A stretch of DNA of 47,721 nt from positions 1 to 47,721 of the forward strand of contig CAAEOU010000272.1 of the NCBI GenBank assembly GCA_900757695.1, written 5' to 3'. Of the stretch, positions 9,874 through 18,220 are shown piece after piece; positions within the stretch are counted from its first letter, which is position 1; each line of letters opens with the position of its first letter. Under the pieces are notes generated by a model. The model searched no databases and had not been told where the DNA came from. It saw only the letters and a program-made list of their open reading frames with translations. Made by a program: the position numbers and the translations under genes. This DNA is from an uncultured Oscillospiraceae bacterium (GTDB taxonomy: Bacteria > Bacillota_A > Clostridia > Oscillospirales > Oscillospiraceae).

Positions 9874-12432
9874 TCAGTTCTCATACCGGGTCCAGTCGGG
9901 GTGCTTGTTCATGCCGGTCCAGGTCTCATAGTTTCCAGCCTTGTGCGTGAACGCGTGGGCATTGGTGGCCTCCTGGACCGCCAGGTAGAACCAGTCGCCG
10001 GGGGTGCAGTCCGGCCAGACGTTCATGCCGGTCAGCAGGTCGCTTTCCTCCTCTGGGATACGGTTCAGCACCCGGTTGATCATGGTCATGGCCTGTGCAC
10101 GGGTGATGTAGGTATCGGGACGGAAAGTCCCATCCTCAAAACCCTTGATCCAGCCCAGCTCCGCGGCCCGCTGGATGTACTTCTCCGCCCAGTGTCCGCT
10201 GATGTCGGAAAAGGTCTGGGTGCCGCTGCTGGTTCCGGTATCGAACCGAGCGCAGATGGCGGCGAACTGGGCACGGGTGATGGGGGACTGGGGGTCAAAG
10301 GTTGTGGTGCTGCGTCCCTCCACGAAACCCAGCCCCGTCATGGTAGAGATGGCGGTATTGGCCCAGTAGCTGTCCGGCACATCGGTATAGGTGTTACTGG
10401 TAAGAAGATTTTCGTCCCGGACGCTGTCTTTCAGCAGACGGAAGAAGATGGTGGTGGTTTCCGCACGGGTGATCAGGCCGTAAGGTTTCACCAGACCATC
10501 CTTATAGCCGATGACATAAGCAAAATGGTCGGTGCCATTCAGCACATTGGGCGTAGAGGTGCGGTAGTTTCGCACCGTTTCGGCTTTTCTGATGGCTGCG
10601 CTCTGGCTTGTGTAGAAATCGTTTTTCGTGATCTTATGCTCCGTGCTATCCAGTACATAGCCTTCGGGAGCGGTGACCTCGACATAGTACCAGTCGCCGC
10701 CATTGCCGGTAATGCTGTCCACGCTGAACAGAGCAATGCCGCTTTCAGAGCCGTTCTGGGATGTATTCGCTGTTGTTCGGTTGACTGTTTTGCCATCGTT
10801 GCTGTACTGGTACAGTGCAAAAGTAGCGCCGTTCAATGCATGGCTGTCCTGCGCATCGATCTTTTCAATGGCAAAATAGTAGTAGGTGGTGGTGGAGCCT
10901 TCGCCACCGCCGGAATTCTTGTTCCACTTGGCATACAAGGTAATATCCCCTGTGACAGGACTCGTAAAGTCATATTTGGTTTGGCAGGCCGCATCAGTAT
11001 ACCAACCGGCAAATTCGTATCCATCATACATGGGCGGGGTGGGTTCTTCCACATTTCCACCACTTATGATTATCTGGACGCTTACGGTGCTGCCGCCCTG
11101 TGAATCAAACTTGACAGTATACTGCTCAGCTTTAACGGCTTTCAACTGCAAGGCGTCGGTGGTGGAATCCATCGGAGTATATTCAGACGCATTGTCCTTG
11201 CTGTAGCGATTCTCCAATTCATCCTTATACCAGCCGGAAATGACTGCATTTTTTGCCGCTGCCGACATTTGTTCCGCGGTGGGCAGAGCGTTCACGGTGG
11301 ATTTATCGTTTTTATAAAAATCATCGGCCCCGCTGTCGGCAGTATTGTCGTAGACAGCACAGCTTTCATTAAATGTCACAACAGTACTGCCTGCGTTATT
11401 GGAGTCGGCTTCCACGGAAAATCCGCCGCCAAGTTCCGTTGCAGTGTTTTCCGTGATGACGGTGTTCGAGAAGTTTGCCTCCATCAGACCGCGCTTTGTG
11501 TCGTTCAACAGGCAAATGCCGCCGCCTTTTGCAGCGCTGTTGGTACGCATAACAGTATTGGTCACCGCAAGGTGATTTGCTGTGAGATCACTGCTATACA
11601 AACGCGTGCTTATGTTCGACCAGCATTCGATTCCGCCGCCGGGTGCATTGGTGGTCACGTTGTTCCCGGAGATCTCGGCGTTCTTAATCTGTACCTTGGC
11701 CGCATCATTCAGATTTGCCAACAGGATTCCGCCGCCGCCAACCGATTGGTCTTCCCAACCATCGGCAGAGTTGTTTTTGATCTGTACCGGATTTTCTTCG
11801 GTGCCATTGATAACCAACCCCGGTGCGGTAGTACCGGAGCCGCTGCCGGGGGCATAGCTGCTGCTTATAGCATAGGCAAATGGCATCATTCCGCAAACCG
11901 CAATTCCGCCGCCGCCCAGCGTCGCTTTATTTCCCTCGATGGTTCCGCCGGTGATTTCCACACGGGCGGTAATATCAAGTGAGTCCATGCTTGCCATTAC
12001 CGCAATGCCGCCGCCCACACCGTAGGACTTGACGCTTTCGTCTTGGGTGCTTATGGTGTTATTTTTGATCTCGCCGCCGTTCATCTTGAAAACCGCACCG
12101 TTGGATACAAACACACCTGCATCAGCGCCGGAGTTGACGAGTAGATTATTCGCTGCCTGATAATCAAATCCAAATAGATATTGAAAATATGATGCATCGG
12201 TATAATCAACAGCTGTCTTCAGAAAGCAATCCTGGATACTGCCGCCGTTCATTGTGAACTCGCCGCCGTTGATCACGGCCACACCGCCGCCAAAGCACAC
12301 AGAGCCGCCGTCGATACCGCACTTTTTAATGGTGCCGCCGTCCATTTCAAACTTGCCGCCATTGGCCACTGTGACGGCACCGCCGAAATAGTTATTGCCC
12401 GTTGCGCCTGTAATGGTCACACCGTCGCACAT
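9874..12432 (-). CDS. SLH surface protein, C-terminal part after frameshift (852 aa)
   Basis: Main body of a secreted surface protein whose N-terminus lies in another frame at 12435-12890. The ATG at 12432 is probably not a real start: the same frame reads sensibly upstream to about 12490 (F-I-G-V-G-A-I-N-G-G). Order of parts in the repaired protein of about 1005 aa: beta-helix with repeated GGG[IV]-x-V and G-x-F-x-M-N-G-G turns (about 135-560); one InlB-type repeat (about 590-660, KFDSQGG and YEFAGWYTD); a SpaA/prealbumin-like domain (about 670-775, EKIDAQDSHALNGATF); three SLH domains (about 785-1005) with ITRAE and ITRAQ motifs. It ends in R-Y-E-N before TGA. The gene is convergent with the giant SLH gene. 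As sequenced this part would not be secreted. Confidence 0.85.
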   Translation of the reverse strand: MCDGVTITGATGNNYFGGAVTVANGGKFEMDGGTIKKCGIDGGSVCFGGGVAVINGGEFTMNGGSIQDCFLKTAVDYTDASYFQYLFGFDYQAANNLLVNSGADAGVFVSNGAVFKMNGGEIKNNTISTQDESVKSYGVGGGIAVMASMDSLDITARVEITGGTIEGNKATLGGGGIAVCGMMPFAYAISSSYAPGSGSGTTAPGLVINGTEENPVQIKNNSADGWEDQSVGGGGILLANLNDAAKVQIKNAEISGNNVTTNAPGGGIECWSNISTRLYSSDLTANHLAVTNTVMRTNSAAKGGGICLLNDTKRGLMEANFSNTVITENTATELGGGFSVEADSNNAGSTVVTFNESCAVYDNTADSGADDFYKNDKSTVNALPTAEQMSAAAKNAVISGWYKDELENRYSKDNASEYTPMDSTTDALQLKAVKAEQYTVKFDSQGGSTVSVQIIISGGNVEEPTPPMYDGYEFAGWYTDAACQTKYDFTSPVTGDITLYAKWNKNSGGGEGSTTTYYYFAIEKIDAQDSHALNGATFALYQYSNDGKTVNRTTANTSQNGSESGIALFSVDSITGNGGDWYYVEVTAPEGYVLDSTEHKITKNDFYTSQSAAIRKAETVRNYRTSTPNVLNGTDHFAYVIGYKDGLVKPYGLITRAETTTIFFRLLKDSVRDENLLTSNTYTDVPDSYWANTAISTMTGLGFVEGRSTTTFDPQSPITRAQFAAICARFDTGTSSGTQTFSDISGHWAEKYIQRAAELGWIKGFEDGTFRPDTYITRAQAMTMINRVLNRIPEEESDLLTGMNVWPDCTPGDWFYLAVQEATNAHAFTHKAGNYETWTGMNKHPDWTRYEN

Positions 12433-12434
12433 TT

Positions 12435-12890
12435 TCAGCGTGCCATATTCTGTTCCTCCGTTGATTGCGCCAACTCCAATAAAATATGTGTCGTTTGATT
12501 TTCACCTTCTATAGTCAGTGTGTCTTGCGCGCCGCCCAAGATCAGAACCGGGTAAGTTGCGGTTCCGCTTCCGACCTGAATTGCGCCTCCATAATTTTTG
12601 AAGGTCAGCGTATGGCCATTGCCGAGAATCGTTGTCGTATTTTTAGAAAAACTGAGGCCGCTGCACGCAATATCTTCCTGTAAGCTGATGGTATAGTATG
12701 CGGAATCACTGGTGTCCGCATTGATCGCGGTTACCGTCTCAGACAACTCTGAAGCAGTTGAAACCTCATATACATAAGGGTCGTCCTCTTTGCCGCTGCC
12801 TGTCACACCAGAAGCAAAGACCATAGTCGGGAGCAAGCCCACCGCCATGGTGAGGCAGAGCAAGACCCTCAATAATATTTGTTTCTTCAC
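12435..12890 (-). CDS. SLH surface protein, N-terminal fragment with signal peptide (151 aa)
   Basis: This is the start of the gene continued at 9874-12432. A GTG start at 12890 follows an AGGAG ribosome binding site. Residues 1-26 form a signal peptide (MKKQILLRV to TMVFA), then a beta-helix start (DDPYVYEVSTASELSETV). True reading is lost at about residue 135, where the frame runs into a TGA at 12437. The last 16 or so residues (LLELAQSTEEQNMAR) are therefore frameshift product. Adding one T to the T4 run on the coding strand restores a 1005-aa protein. Confidence 0.85.
   Translation of the reverse strand: MKKQILLRVLLCLTMAVGLLPTMVFASGVTGSGKEDDPYVYEVSTASELSETVTAINADTSDSAYYTISLQEDIACSGLSFSKNTTTILGNGHTLTFKNYGGAIQVGSGTATYPVLILGGAQDTLTIEGENQTTHILLELAQSTEEQNMAR
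12481..12484 (-). other. Frameshift site in A4 (coding-strand T4) homopolymer
   Basis: The coding strand reads CAT ATT TTA TTG, running out of frame into TGA. With a T5 run it would read CAT ATT TTT ATT GGA GTT GGC and join the downstream beta-helix frame. This is a one-base deletion relative to the intact gene. It may be a real mutation, slippage or an assembly error. Confidence 0.8.
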
Positions 12891-13343
12891 TTGTCATTCT
12901 CCTTCTTTAGACTAAATATTGTTTTTTGCATGGTTCCACAGCGCATGAGGCAGGACAGAAACTATCACTTGCGTCTCATCTCATATTCCCCATAAACAGC
13001 ACAAGTGCAAAAAGGCCCTCCCCGCCTGTTAGGCATATTCAGAACAGAAAAAAAGAGCAGACTTACTCTGCTTAATTGTTATGAAAGAATTTATCACTTT
13101 TCAAGTCTGTTTTTGGGCGAAATGGCCTGGATTTGCGGGCTTTTCACTTCTTGTCGGCACATCCTTTAAAAGCGGACACGCAGGATCCTTCAAAACCTAA
13201 AAACTGGATGCTTTATGTGTATGCAAATAGATACGCATAATGTACCAAAGAACGGTACGCAATGCAATGGATATTACATAAAATTTTCGCGTTCTTCCGG
13301 CGCTTTGACAAATGGGTGCAGACAGGTCGGTGCAGAGGGCCTT
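12891..13343. other. Non-coding stretch upstream of the second SLH gene
   Basis: It should hold the promoter for the minus-strand SLH gene at 12890, but no convincing -35/-10 pair stands out. A short AGCAGA-N5-TCTGCT hairpin lies near 13053-13071 in an A/T-rich patch. No open reading frame here resembles a protein. Confidence 0.5.
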
Positions 13344-13502
13344 GCCGCCATAGGCGGCGTTGGCGCAAGCATAGCGTTTGTATGACAAACGCGCTTGCTG
13401 GGGAAATTCCCAGTCCCCCATGCCGCCTGCGGGCGGGAACTTCTCGGCAGATTGCCGGAAAGTGAGTGCGCAAATCAGGTTTGGCACATTGCCAAACCTG
13501 AT
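13344..13502. repeat. Hairpin-dense intergenic element
   Basis: Six inverted repeats follow each other. They are: 13344-13358 (GCCGCC/GGCGGC); 13365-13398, a two-part stem GCAAGC and GCGTTTG around loop TATGA; 13398-13413 (CTGGG/CCCAG); 13423-13436 (CCGCC/GGCGG); 13445-13457 (CGGCA/TGCCG); and 13474-13502, a perfect 12-bp stem with loop ACATT. It is non-coding by appearance. It could be a dispersed REP or MITE-like element or a structured RNA; I cannot tell which from one copy. Confidence 0.5.
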
Positions 13503-13621
13503 CACAGCGGACTGCCCTAAAGCGCTTCAGACAACATTGTCAAAAGCGGTAGACGCTGAAAACCGGGTTCGGTGAATGTGGAAGAAGCACTGGAAGCACC
13601 GGAACCCCAGGGCACAGATGA

Positions 13622-13702
13622 ACCCCGGCAGGCATCGTAAACACGATGCCCTGCCGGGGTATCCCAGGAATTACTTGTTACCCCTGTGAGGGGGGAACAA
13701 AT
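13622..13702. terminator. Hairpins downstream of the CydDC-like operon
   Basis: ACCCCGGCAGG-CATCGT (13622-13638) pairs with 13643-13660, with one bulged base. A second hairpin, TTGTT-A-CCCC with GGGG-GG-AACAA, spans 13675-13700. Both lie 120-200 nt past the stop of the last operon gene and may end its transcript. No long T-tract follows, so the role is tentative. Confidence 0.4.
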
Positions 13703-13825
13703 ATGGCGCAGGGGTTTTCCACATATTCAGGAAGGTCTCACAGCGCAAGCTGCCGGAGCAGAAAAACCGGTGAGACGATTTGCATGGGGCGCTGGCGCCC
13801 ATTGGCTTTCGGATCAGAACCGATC

Positions 13826-14233
13826 TTAGCTGTCCACGTCCAGTTCCAGACCGGCGCATTCCTTCGCTATGGTTTTCACACCAAACACGAAATAGATCAC
13901 ATGGCACAGCCACACCGCCGCAAGGATTCCGCAGGGGATCCAAAGCTCCTTCCGCAGCATCAGCACGAATCCAACCGTCATCAGCAGCGTGACAGAGACC
14001 AGGATTCCACCTTTTGTAGAAAGAGTCATGCCGCGCTGTTGCACAAAGGAATCCAGATGCTTTTGATACAGGGGGGTGGATAGGAACCAATCGTGGAGCC
14101 GCCTGGAGGAGTTTGCAAAGCAAAAAACGGTAACAAGAAAGAATGGAACGGTTGGCAGGATCGGAAGCACAATGCCAGTACAGCCCAATGCAAGGCAAAT
14201 ACAGCCCAAAATCAAAAAGAACAAGCGTTTCAA
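13826..14233 (-). CDS. YbaN/DUF454-family inner-membrane protein (135 aa)
   Basis: Small hydrophobic protein of the DUF454 (YbaN) family. Visible features are an N-terminal membrane segment with LGCICLALGCTGIVLPILPTV, the family's G-x-x-LPxLPTxPF core (residues about 20-32), the F-A-N-S-S-x-R-L-x-x-W-L motif, and two more membrane segments near the C-terminus. The start is TTG at 14233, overlapping the previous stop by 4 nt (TTGA), with GAGGAGG upstream. Function is unknown in the family. Its place as last gene of the CydDC-like/YgbA operon suggests a shared membrane or redox-stress role (inference). Confidence 0.85.
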   Translation of the reverse strand: MKRLFFLILGCICLALGCTGIVLPILPTVPFFLVTVFCFANSSRRLHDWFLSTPLYQKHLDSFVQQRGMTLSTKGGILVSVTLLMTVGFVLMLRKELWIPCGILAAVWLCHVIYFVFGVKTIAKECAGLELDVDS

Positions 14234-14577
14234 TGTTTTTCCTCCTCTTTGAGTCGGTGCTTTTCCCGTGTTGACTCCACCATGTGCCGTATGGCCATGA
14301 TCGGATGGGAAAAGAGCATTCTCGGCCCGGAAAACCGCATCACTGCCCGGATCTTTTCCCGCATATCAGGCTTGTAGCAGTGAACACGGCAATTGGAGCA
14401 GAAGGTCTTTGTCTCCATAAACGGGCAGTGCTCTGAGCGGGAGCAGGCATACTGCCTCAGCGCACTGCATTCCGGGCAAAGCTCCCCATGGGTATGGTGG
14501 TTGCGGCGGCAGTATAGGGCGATCATCTGAGATACCATCTGTTTTTCTCGCTGCCGCTTTGTAGAGACATCTTGCAT
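14230..14577 (-). CDS. YgbA-type nitrous oxide-stimulated promoter family protein (115 aa)
   Basis: Small cysteine-rich cytosolic protein. It begins MQDVSTKRQREKQ and carries the family's I-x-L-Y-C-x-x-x-H-x-x-x-x-x-L-C-x-x-C core (residues about 18-37), then C-P-F-x-x-x-K-x-x-C-x-x-C-x-x-H-C-Y (about 51-68). The four CxxC-like groups suggest metal or Fe-S binding. The ATG at 14577 was chosen because its A is shared with the stop of the preceding ABC gene (TGATG), which is translational coupling. In E. coli, ygbA belongs to the NsrR nitric-oxide regulon (family knowledge). The molecular role is unknown. Confidence 0.85.
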   Translation of the reverse strand: MQDVSTKRQREKQMVSQMIALYCRRNHHTHGELCPECSALRQYACSRSEHCPFMETKTFCSNCRVHCYKPDMREKIRAVMRFSGPRMLFSHPIMAIRHMVESTREKHRLKEEEKH

Positions 14578-16235
14578 CAGCTCATCCTCCCGTGCTCTAC
14601 GGAGTAGACCTGATCTGCGATCCGCATGGTAGAGGCCCGATGGGAAACCAGCACAACGGTTTTCCACTGCCTCTGCCCATGGAGGGCACGGAGGATGATC
14701 GCCTCATTCAGGCTGTCGAGATTACTGGTGGGCTCGTCCAGCAGCATCAGCGGGGCATCATGGAGAAAGGCACGGGCCAGCCCCAAACGCTGACGTTCAC
14801 CGCCGGAAAGGGTATCTCCAAGCTCCCCAACGGGGGTGTCATACCCCTTGGGCAGCGAGAGAATGAAGTCGTGTACCGAGGCTTTCTTGCAGGCTTCGAT
14901 AATCTCTTCCTCCGTGGCGTCCAGCTTCGCAATTTTTAAGTTATTTCGGATGCTGTCGTGGAACAGGTGCGTCTCCTGCGTCACAAGGCTCTCTGTGTCC
15001 CGGAGATTCCCAATGGCCAGTTCCTTTATATCTGTTCCGGAAATAGAAATACGCCCGTTCTGCACATCCCAGAAGCGCATCAGCAGCTTCAGTAGGGTGG
15101 ATTTTCCGCTGCCGCTGCGGCCTGTGATCCCCACAATGCTGCCTGCCGGGAATTCTGCCGAGACGTTTGAAAGGATCTCTTCTGCACCATAGGAGAATGT
15201 GACCTGCTGGGCGGCGGCACCATGGAATTCCACTGTTTTTCCCGTGGCTGTCTCTTCGATCAGCGGGGACTCGTCCAGAATGTCCAGCACACGATTTCCG
15301 GCGGCAAAGGTGTTTTGCAGGGTGCTTCCGAGATTCGCCAGCGCCACCGTGGGGCCAAAGGAAGAAAACAGTCCCAGCGTTGCGGTGAGTACGCCGTCAA
15401 AGGTGATACTGCCCCGCTGAGCCAGTGCGGCAGCCGTAAACAGCATCGCAAGGTCAAACAGCAGAATGGCTGTATTGGTGATGGCGGTATTTTTGCCGGA
15501 AAGCACCTTCATCTGTTCCTCTGTTTGGGAGAGCCGATCTGTGCGGTGCTCCATTTCCGCCTTTCGGGATGCACCAACATCATATTGAATGGTCTCATTC
15601 AGGCCCCGGAGGCTGTCCAGCACAAAGGCCGACAGGCCGCCGGATTCGGTGCGGAAGCGCAGTCCGGTGTCTCCGGAGCGCCGTGAGGTAACGACCGGGA
15701 TGATGATCCCCACGCAGATATAGGCCAGCAGTGCCAGAATGCCCAGCAGCCAATGACAGCTTCCAATGAAAAGGCACATAATCAGGGAGAAGAGCAGCGC
15801 TATGGCTGTGGGGGAAATGGTGTGGGCATAAAACACCTCCAGCAGCTCGATATCCGAGGTGATCACGGAGATCAGGTCACCCCGATCCCGGTTCTCCAGC
15901 TTTGCGGGGCAAAGACGGCGCAGGGTCTGAAAGACCTTGTCACGGATCAGTGCAAGAAGCCGAAAGGCAATAAAATGGTTGCAGGATTGCTCCGTGTAGC
16001 GGAACAGACCCCGCACCAGCGCAGAGAGCAGCACACAGACAAACACGGCCCGCAAGCCGATCGGTGTGTCATACCCCAGAAGATCCAGCACGGCATAGCC
16101 TCCGAAAATCGTGATCAATGCTGCGCAGAGATGTCCGGCCAATCCCATGAGGATGGCAAGAACCATATAGCCTGTCAAGGGGCGCACAAGACCAATGAGT
16201 CTTGCCATGACGGTAAAACCGCTTCGTTTTTTCAC
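14577..16235 (-). CDS. cydC: CydC-like ABC exporter half-transporter (552 aa)
   Basis: Half-transporter with an N-terminal membrane domain of six helices (about 1-310) and an ATPase domain (about 330-552). Walker A is GRSGSGKST, the signature LSGGERQR, and Walker B LMLLDEPTSNLD. The membrane domain resembles CydC: R-Y-x-E-x-x-x-x-H-x-x-F-R-L-L-x-x-I-R, then L-C-P-A-K-L and D-R-G-D-L-I-S-x-x-x-x-D. The start is GTG at 16235, after GAGGAGG and overlapping the previous stop (GTGA); longer in-frame starts lack such a site. It would pair with the upstream CydD-like protein. CydDC exports cysteine/glutathione or moves heme in E. coli. No cytochrome bd gene is present here, so the substrate is open. 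Confidence 0.75.
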   Translation of the reverse strand: MKKRSGFTVMARLIGLVRPLTGYMVLAILMGLAGHLCAALITIFGGYAVLDLLGYDTPIGLRAVFVCVLLSALVRGLFRYTEQSCNHFIAFRLLALIRDKVFQTLRRLCPAKLENRDRGDLISVITSDIELLEVFYAHTISPTAIALLFSLIMCLFIGSCHWLLGILALLAYICVGIIIPVVTSRRSGDTGLRFRTESGGLSAFVLDSLRGLNETIQYDVGASRKAEMEHRTDRLSQTEEQMKVLSGKNTAITNTAILLFDLAMLFTAAALAQRGSITFDGVLTATLGLFSSFGPTVALANLGSTLQNTFAAGNRVLDILDESPLIEETATGKTVEFHGAAAQQVTFSYGAEEILSNVSAEFPAGSIVGITGRSGSGKSTLLKLLMRFWDVQNGRISISGTDIKELAIGNLRDTESLVTQETHLFHDSIRNNLKIAKLDATEEEIIEACKKASVHDFILSLPKGYDTPVGELGDTLSGGERQRLGLARAFLHDAPLMLLDEPTSNLDSLNEAIILRALHGQRQWKTVVLVSHRASTMRIADQVYSVEHGRMS

Positions 16236-17965
16236 TGCAATACCTCCTCGCCGTAGTGCTCGAGTGCCTGCTGGGATGACCACAGGGCCGCATAGACCCC
16301 GCCGGCCTGCAGCAGCTTCGAATGGGTGCCGTGCTCTGCAACGGCACCATTGGCCAGCACATAGATCTCGTCGGAGGAAACCACATTGGCCAGCCGATGG
16401 GAGATCAGAAGCACCGTTTTCCGGGAGGCCAGCCTGTGGATCTCTTCCATAATGTCATTCTCACTTTCCACATCAATATTGGATGTGGCTTCGTCAAAGA
16501 TGTAAATGGGGCTGTCGTGCAGCAGGGCACGAGCCAGTGCCAGCCGCTGACGCTGACCGCCGGACAGATTTTCGCCGCACTCGGTCAAGGGCGTATCGAG
16601 TCCCTGTTCGGCTTTCAGAAATGCGTCCAGCTTTACCTGCCCCAGCACCGTCCATAGTATTTCATCTTCTGCATCCGGCCTGCCCATCAACAGGTTTTCC
16701 CGGACGGTGCCCCGAAATAGATAGCTCTGGTGGCTCACATAGGTGATGTGTTCCATCAGGCTTTGTTCGCAGATGTCTCGAAGCTCTGTTCCGCCGATGG
16801 TGACAGAGCCGCTGTAGCCTTTATTTCGACCCATGAGAATGGAGGAAATGGTAGATTTACCGCAGCCGGATTCTCCCACCAGGGAGATAAAGGCACCGGC
16901 CGGGACCTCAAGATCGATTCCGTGCAGGATCTCCCGATCCGGCTCATAGGAAAAATGCAAACTCCTGCATTGGATCGCACCGCAGGGACACTCCATATGG
17001 CCACCCGGGGGCTCTGGCAGATCCAACAGATGAAAGATCTTATCGCTGGCTGCCATTCCATTCATGGCAATGTGGAAGAAGGAGCCAAGCTGACGCATGG
17101 GGATGAAGAAATCTGCTGCCAGCAGGATAATCAGCAGACAGCCCCCTAAATCAATGTGGCCTCCGCAGAACTGGGTCGCTGCCATAATAACCCCCAGCGC
17201 TGCGCCGCCATAGGCAATCAGATCCATAATGGTGATGGAGTTCAGCTGCATGGTCAGAACCTTCATGGTAATCTTACGAAACTTTTCTGCCTCCCGATTC
17301 ATTTCATCGTTCTTGAAAGCGTCTGCCTGATAAATTTTCAGGGTGGTAAGTCCTTGCAGATTTTCAAGGAAGGTGTCGCCAAGGGCAGTATACTGCCCCC
17401 AGTATTTCGAGAGCAGCTTCTTTGCCCACGTCTGCACTGCTGCAATGGCAATGGGGATCATGGGCACGCAGACCAGCAGCACAATGGCAGATGGAATGTT
17501 CACAAAGCACAGCACGAGAAACAGGGTCAGTGGTGCCAGCATGGCATAGAAAAACTGCGGCAAGTAGGCGCCAAAGTAGGTTTCCAGTTGATCCACGCCC
17601 TCTACGGTGACCTGCACGATCTCTGAGGTTTTGATTTGCTCGGAATAGGAGGCGCCCAGCCGCAGCAGCTTATCATATATGGCACTGCGCAGGGTCTTCT
17701 TTACGGCCCGGGAGGAGAGAAAACTCATCCGGGCAGCGCCAATATTGCAGCCATAGCGCACAGCCACGGCCAGCAGTGCGATTGCCGCCGTCAGCAGCAG
17801 CTTCCCGGTGTCAATGCTTCCCTGCTGCAGCGATGCCAGCAGGCCGGTGACGGCCCCCATCATTGCAATGTTTGCGGCAAGTGCGCACCACTGCAGCGCA
17901 ACGTTTCCCGCAATGTACTTTCTGCTCTCGGGCACGGTGCCGATGAGCCGTTTGTTGAGCATCAT
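16232..17965 (-). CDS. cydD: CydD-like ABC exporter half-transporter (577 aa)
   Basis: First gene of a four-gene overlapping operon. The N-terminal membrane domain (about 15-320) matches the CydD pattern: E-G-V-D-Q-L-E-T-Y-F-G-A-Y-L-P-Q, then L-x-D-x-F-L-E-N-L-Q-G-L-T-T-L-K. The ATPase domain (about 335-570) has Walker A GESGCGKST, signature LSGGQRQR and Walker B IYIFDEATSNID. The ATGs at 17965 and 17962 are both possible starts; AGGCAGGA lies upstream. Both nucleotide-binding sites of the pair look intact, unlike many heterodimeric exporters with one degenerate site. A promoter and two inverted repeats precede it (see 17987-18081), so it is probably regulated. Confidence 0.78.
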   Translation of the reverse strand: MMLNKRLIGTVPESRKYIAGNVALQWCALAANIAMMGAVTGLLASLQQGSIDTGKLLLTAAIALLAVAVRYGCNIGAARMSFLSSRAVKKTLRSAIYDKLLRLGASYSEQIKTSEIVQVTVEGVDQLETYFGAYLPQFFYAMLAPLTLFLVLCFVNIPSAIVLLVCVPMIPIAIAAVQTWAKKLLSKYWGQYTALGDTFLENLQGLTTLKIYQADAFKNDEMNREAEKFRKITMKVLTMQLNSITIMDLIAYGGAALGVIMAATQFCGGHIDLGGCLLIILLAADFFIPMRQLGSFFHIAMNGMAASDKIFHLLDLPEPPGGHMECPCGAIQCRSLHFSYEPDREILHGIDLEVPAGAFISLVGESGCGKSTISSILMGRNKGYSGSVTIGGTELRDICEQSLMEHITYVSHQSYLFRGTVRENLLMGRPDAEDEILWTVLGQVKLDAFLKAEQGLDTPLTECGENLSGGQRQRLALARALLHDSPIYIFDEATSNIDVESENDIMEEIHRLASRKTVLLISHRLANVVSSDEIYVLANGAVAEHGTHSKLLQAGGVYAALWSSQQALEHYGEEVLQ

Positions 17966-17986
17966 ATGGTTTTGTCCTGCCTTTTT

Positions 17987-18002
17987 GTTAGTTCATCCTA
18001 AC
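17987..18002 (-). promoter_or_regulatory. Inverted repeat GTTAG-N6-CTAAC, possible metal-regulator box
   Basis: GTTAG (17987-17991) and CTAAC (17998-18002) are separated by 6 bp in the leader, 22 nt before the cydD-like start. The half-sites recall DtxR/MntR-type boxes (TTAGG...CCTAA). This is similarity by eye only. Confidence 0.35.
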
Positions 18003-18018
18003 TTGCGTAGAAGTTAAA

Positions 18019-18040
18019 ACGTTGGCCAATGGACCAACGT
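18019..18040 (-). promoter_or_regulatory. 22-bp palindromic candidate operator
   Basis: ACGTTGG (18019-18025) and CCAACGT (18034-18040) are perfect arms around CCAATGGA. It lies just downstream of the predicted -10 at 18053-18058, over the likely transcription start, which is where a repressor would bind. No regulator gene is adjacent. Confidence 0.5.
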
Positions 18041-18052
18041 GAGGATGCTACA

Positions 18053-18081
18053 AGCATATCATATGTTCCCGCACAAAGCAA
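18053..18081 (-). promoter_or_regulatory. Promoter of the CydDC-like operon
   Basis: On the minus strand TTGCTT (18076-18081) and TATGCT (18053-18058) are 17 bp apart. The match is moderate, four of six in each box, as expected for a regulated promoter. Confidence 0.5.
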
Positions 18082-18167
18082 GCACCTTTGCCTCCGATCG
18101 ACGGAGACAAAGAATGGAAATCGAAGAGAACAGGTGCGGTGAATCCTTGGCCGGGCCTTGCCGCCCC

Positions 18168-18205
18168 AAAAACATGCCGCCGCAGGAAAGGCCCTGCGGC
18201 GGCAT
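18168..18205 (-). terminator. Rho-independent terminator of the third SLH gene
   Basis: On the minus strand a 13-bp stem (18193-18205 with 18174-18186, ATGCCGCCGCAGG) has an AAAGG-type loop and is followed by TTTTT (18172-18168). It lies 16 nt after the stop at 18221. Confidence 0.85.
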
Positions 18206-18220
18206 TGTTACAGTACGGGG

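Noticed and set aside
12430..12490. Programmed frameshift in the second SLH gene
   Set aside because: No slippery heptamer with downstream pseudoknot is visible, and a one-base deletion explains the data more simply.
13344..13502. CRISPR array in the hairpin-dense gap
   Set aside because: The stems differ from one another in sequence and length, there is no constant repeat with spacers, and no cas genes are present.
13578..13640. C-terminal remnant of a gene (reads V-E-E-A-L-E-A-P-E-P-Q-G-T-D-E-P before TAA)
   Set aside because: The frame is closed by a stop about 20 bases upstream and no related coding sequence is adjacent, so it cannot be distinguished from chance.
13646..14198. Several open frames of 70-175 codons on both strands around the YbaN-type gene
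   Set aside because: They overlap a protein with clear family motifs, or run through hairpin DNA, and have no recognisable content.
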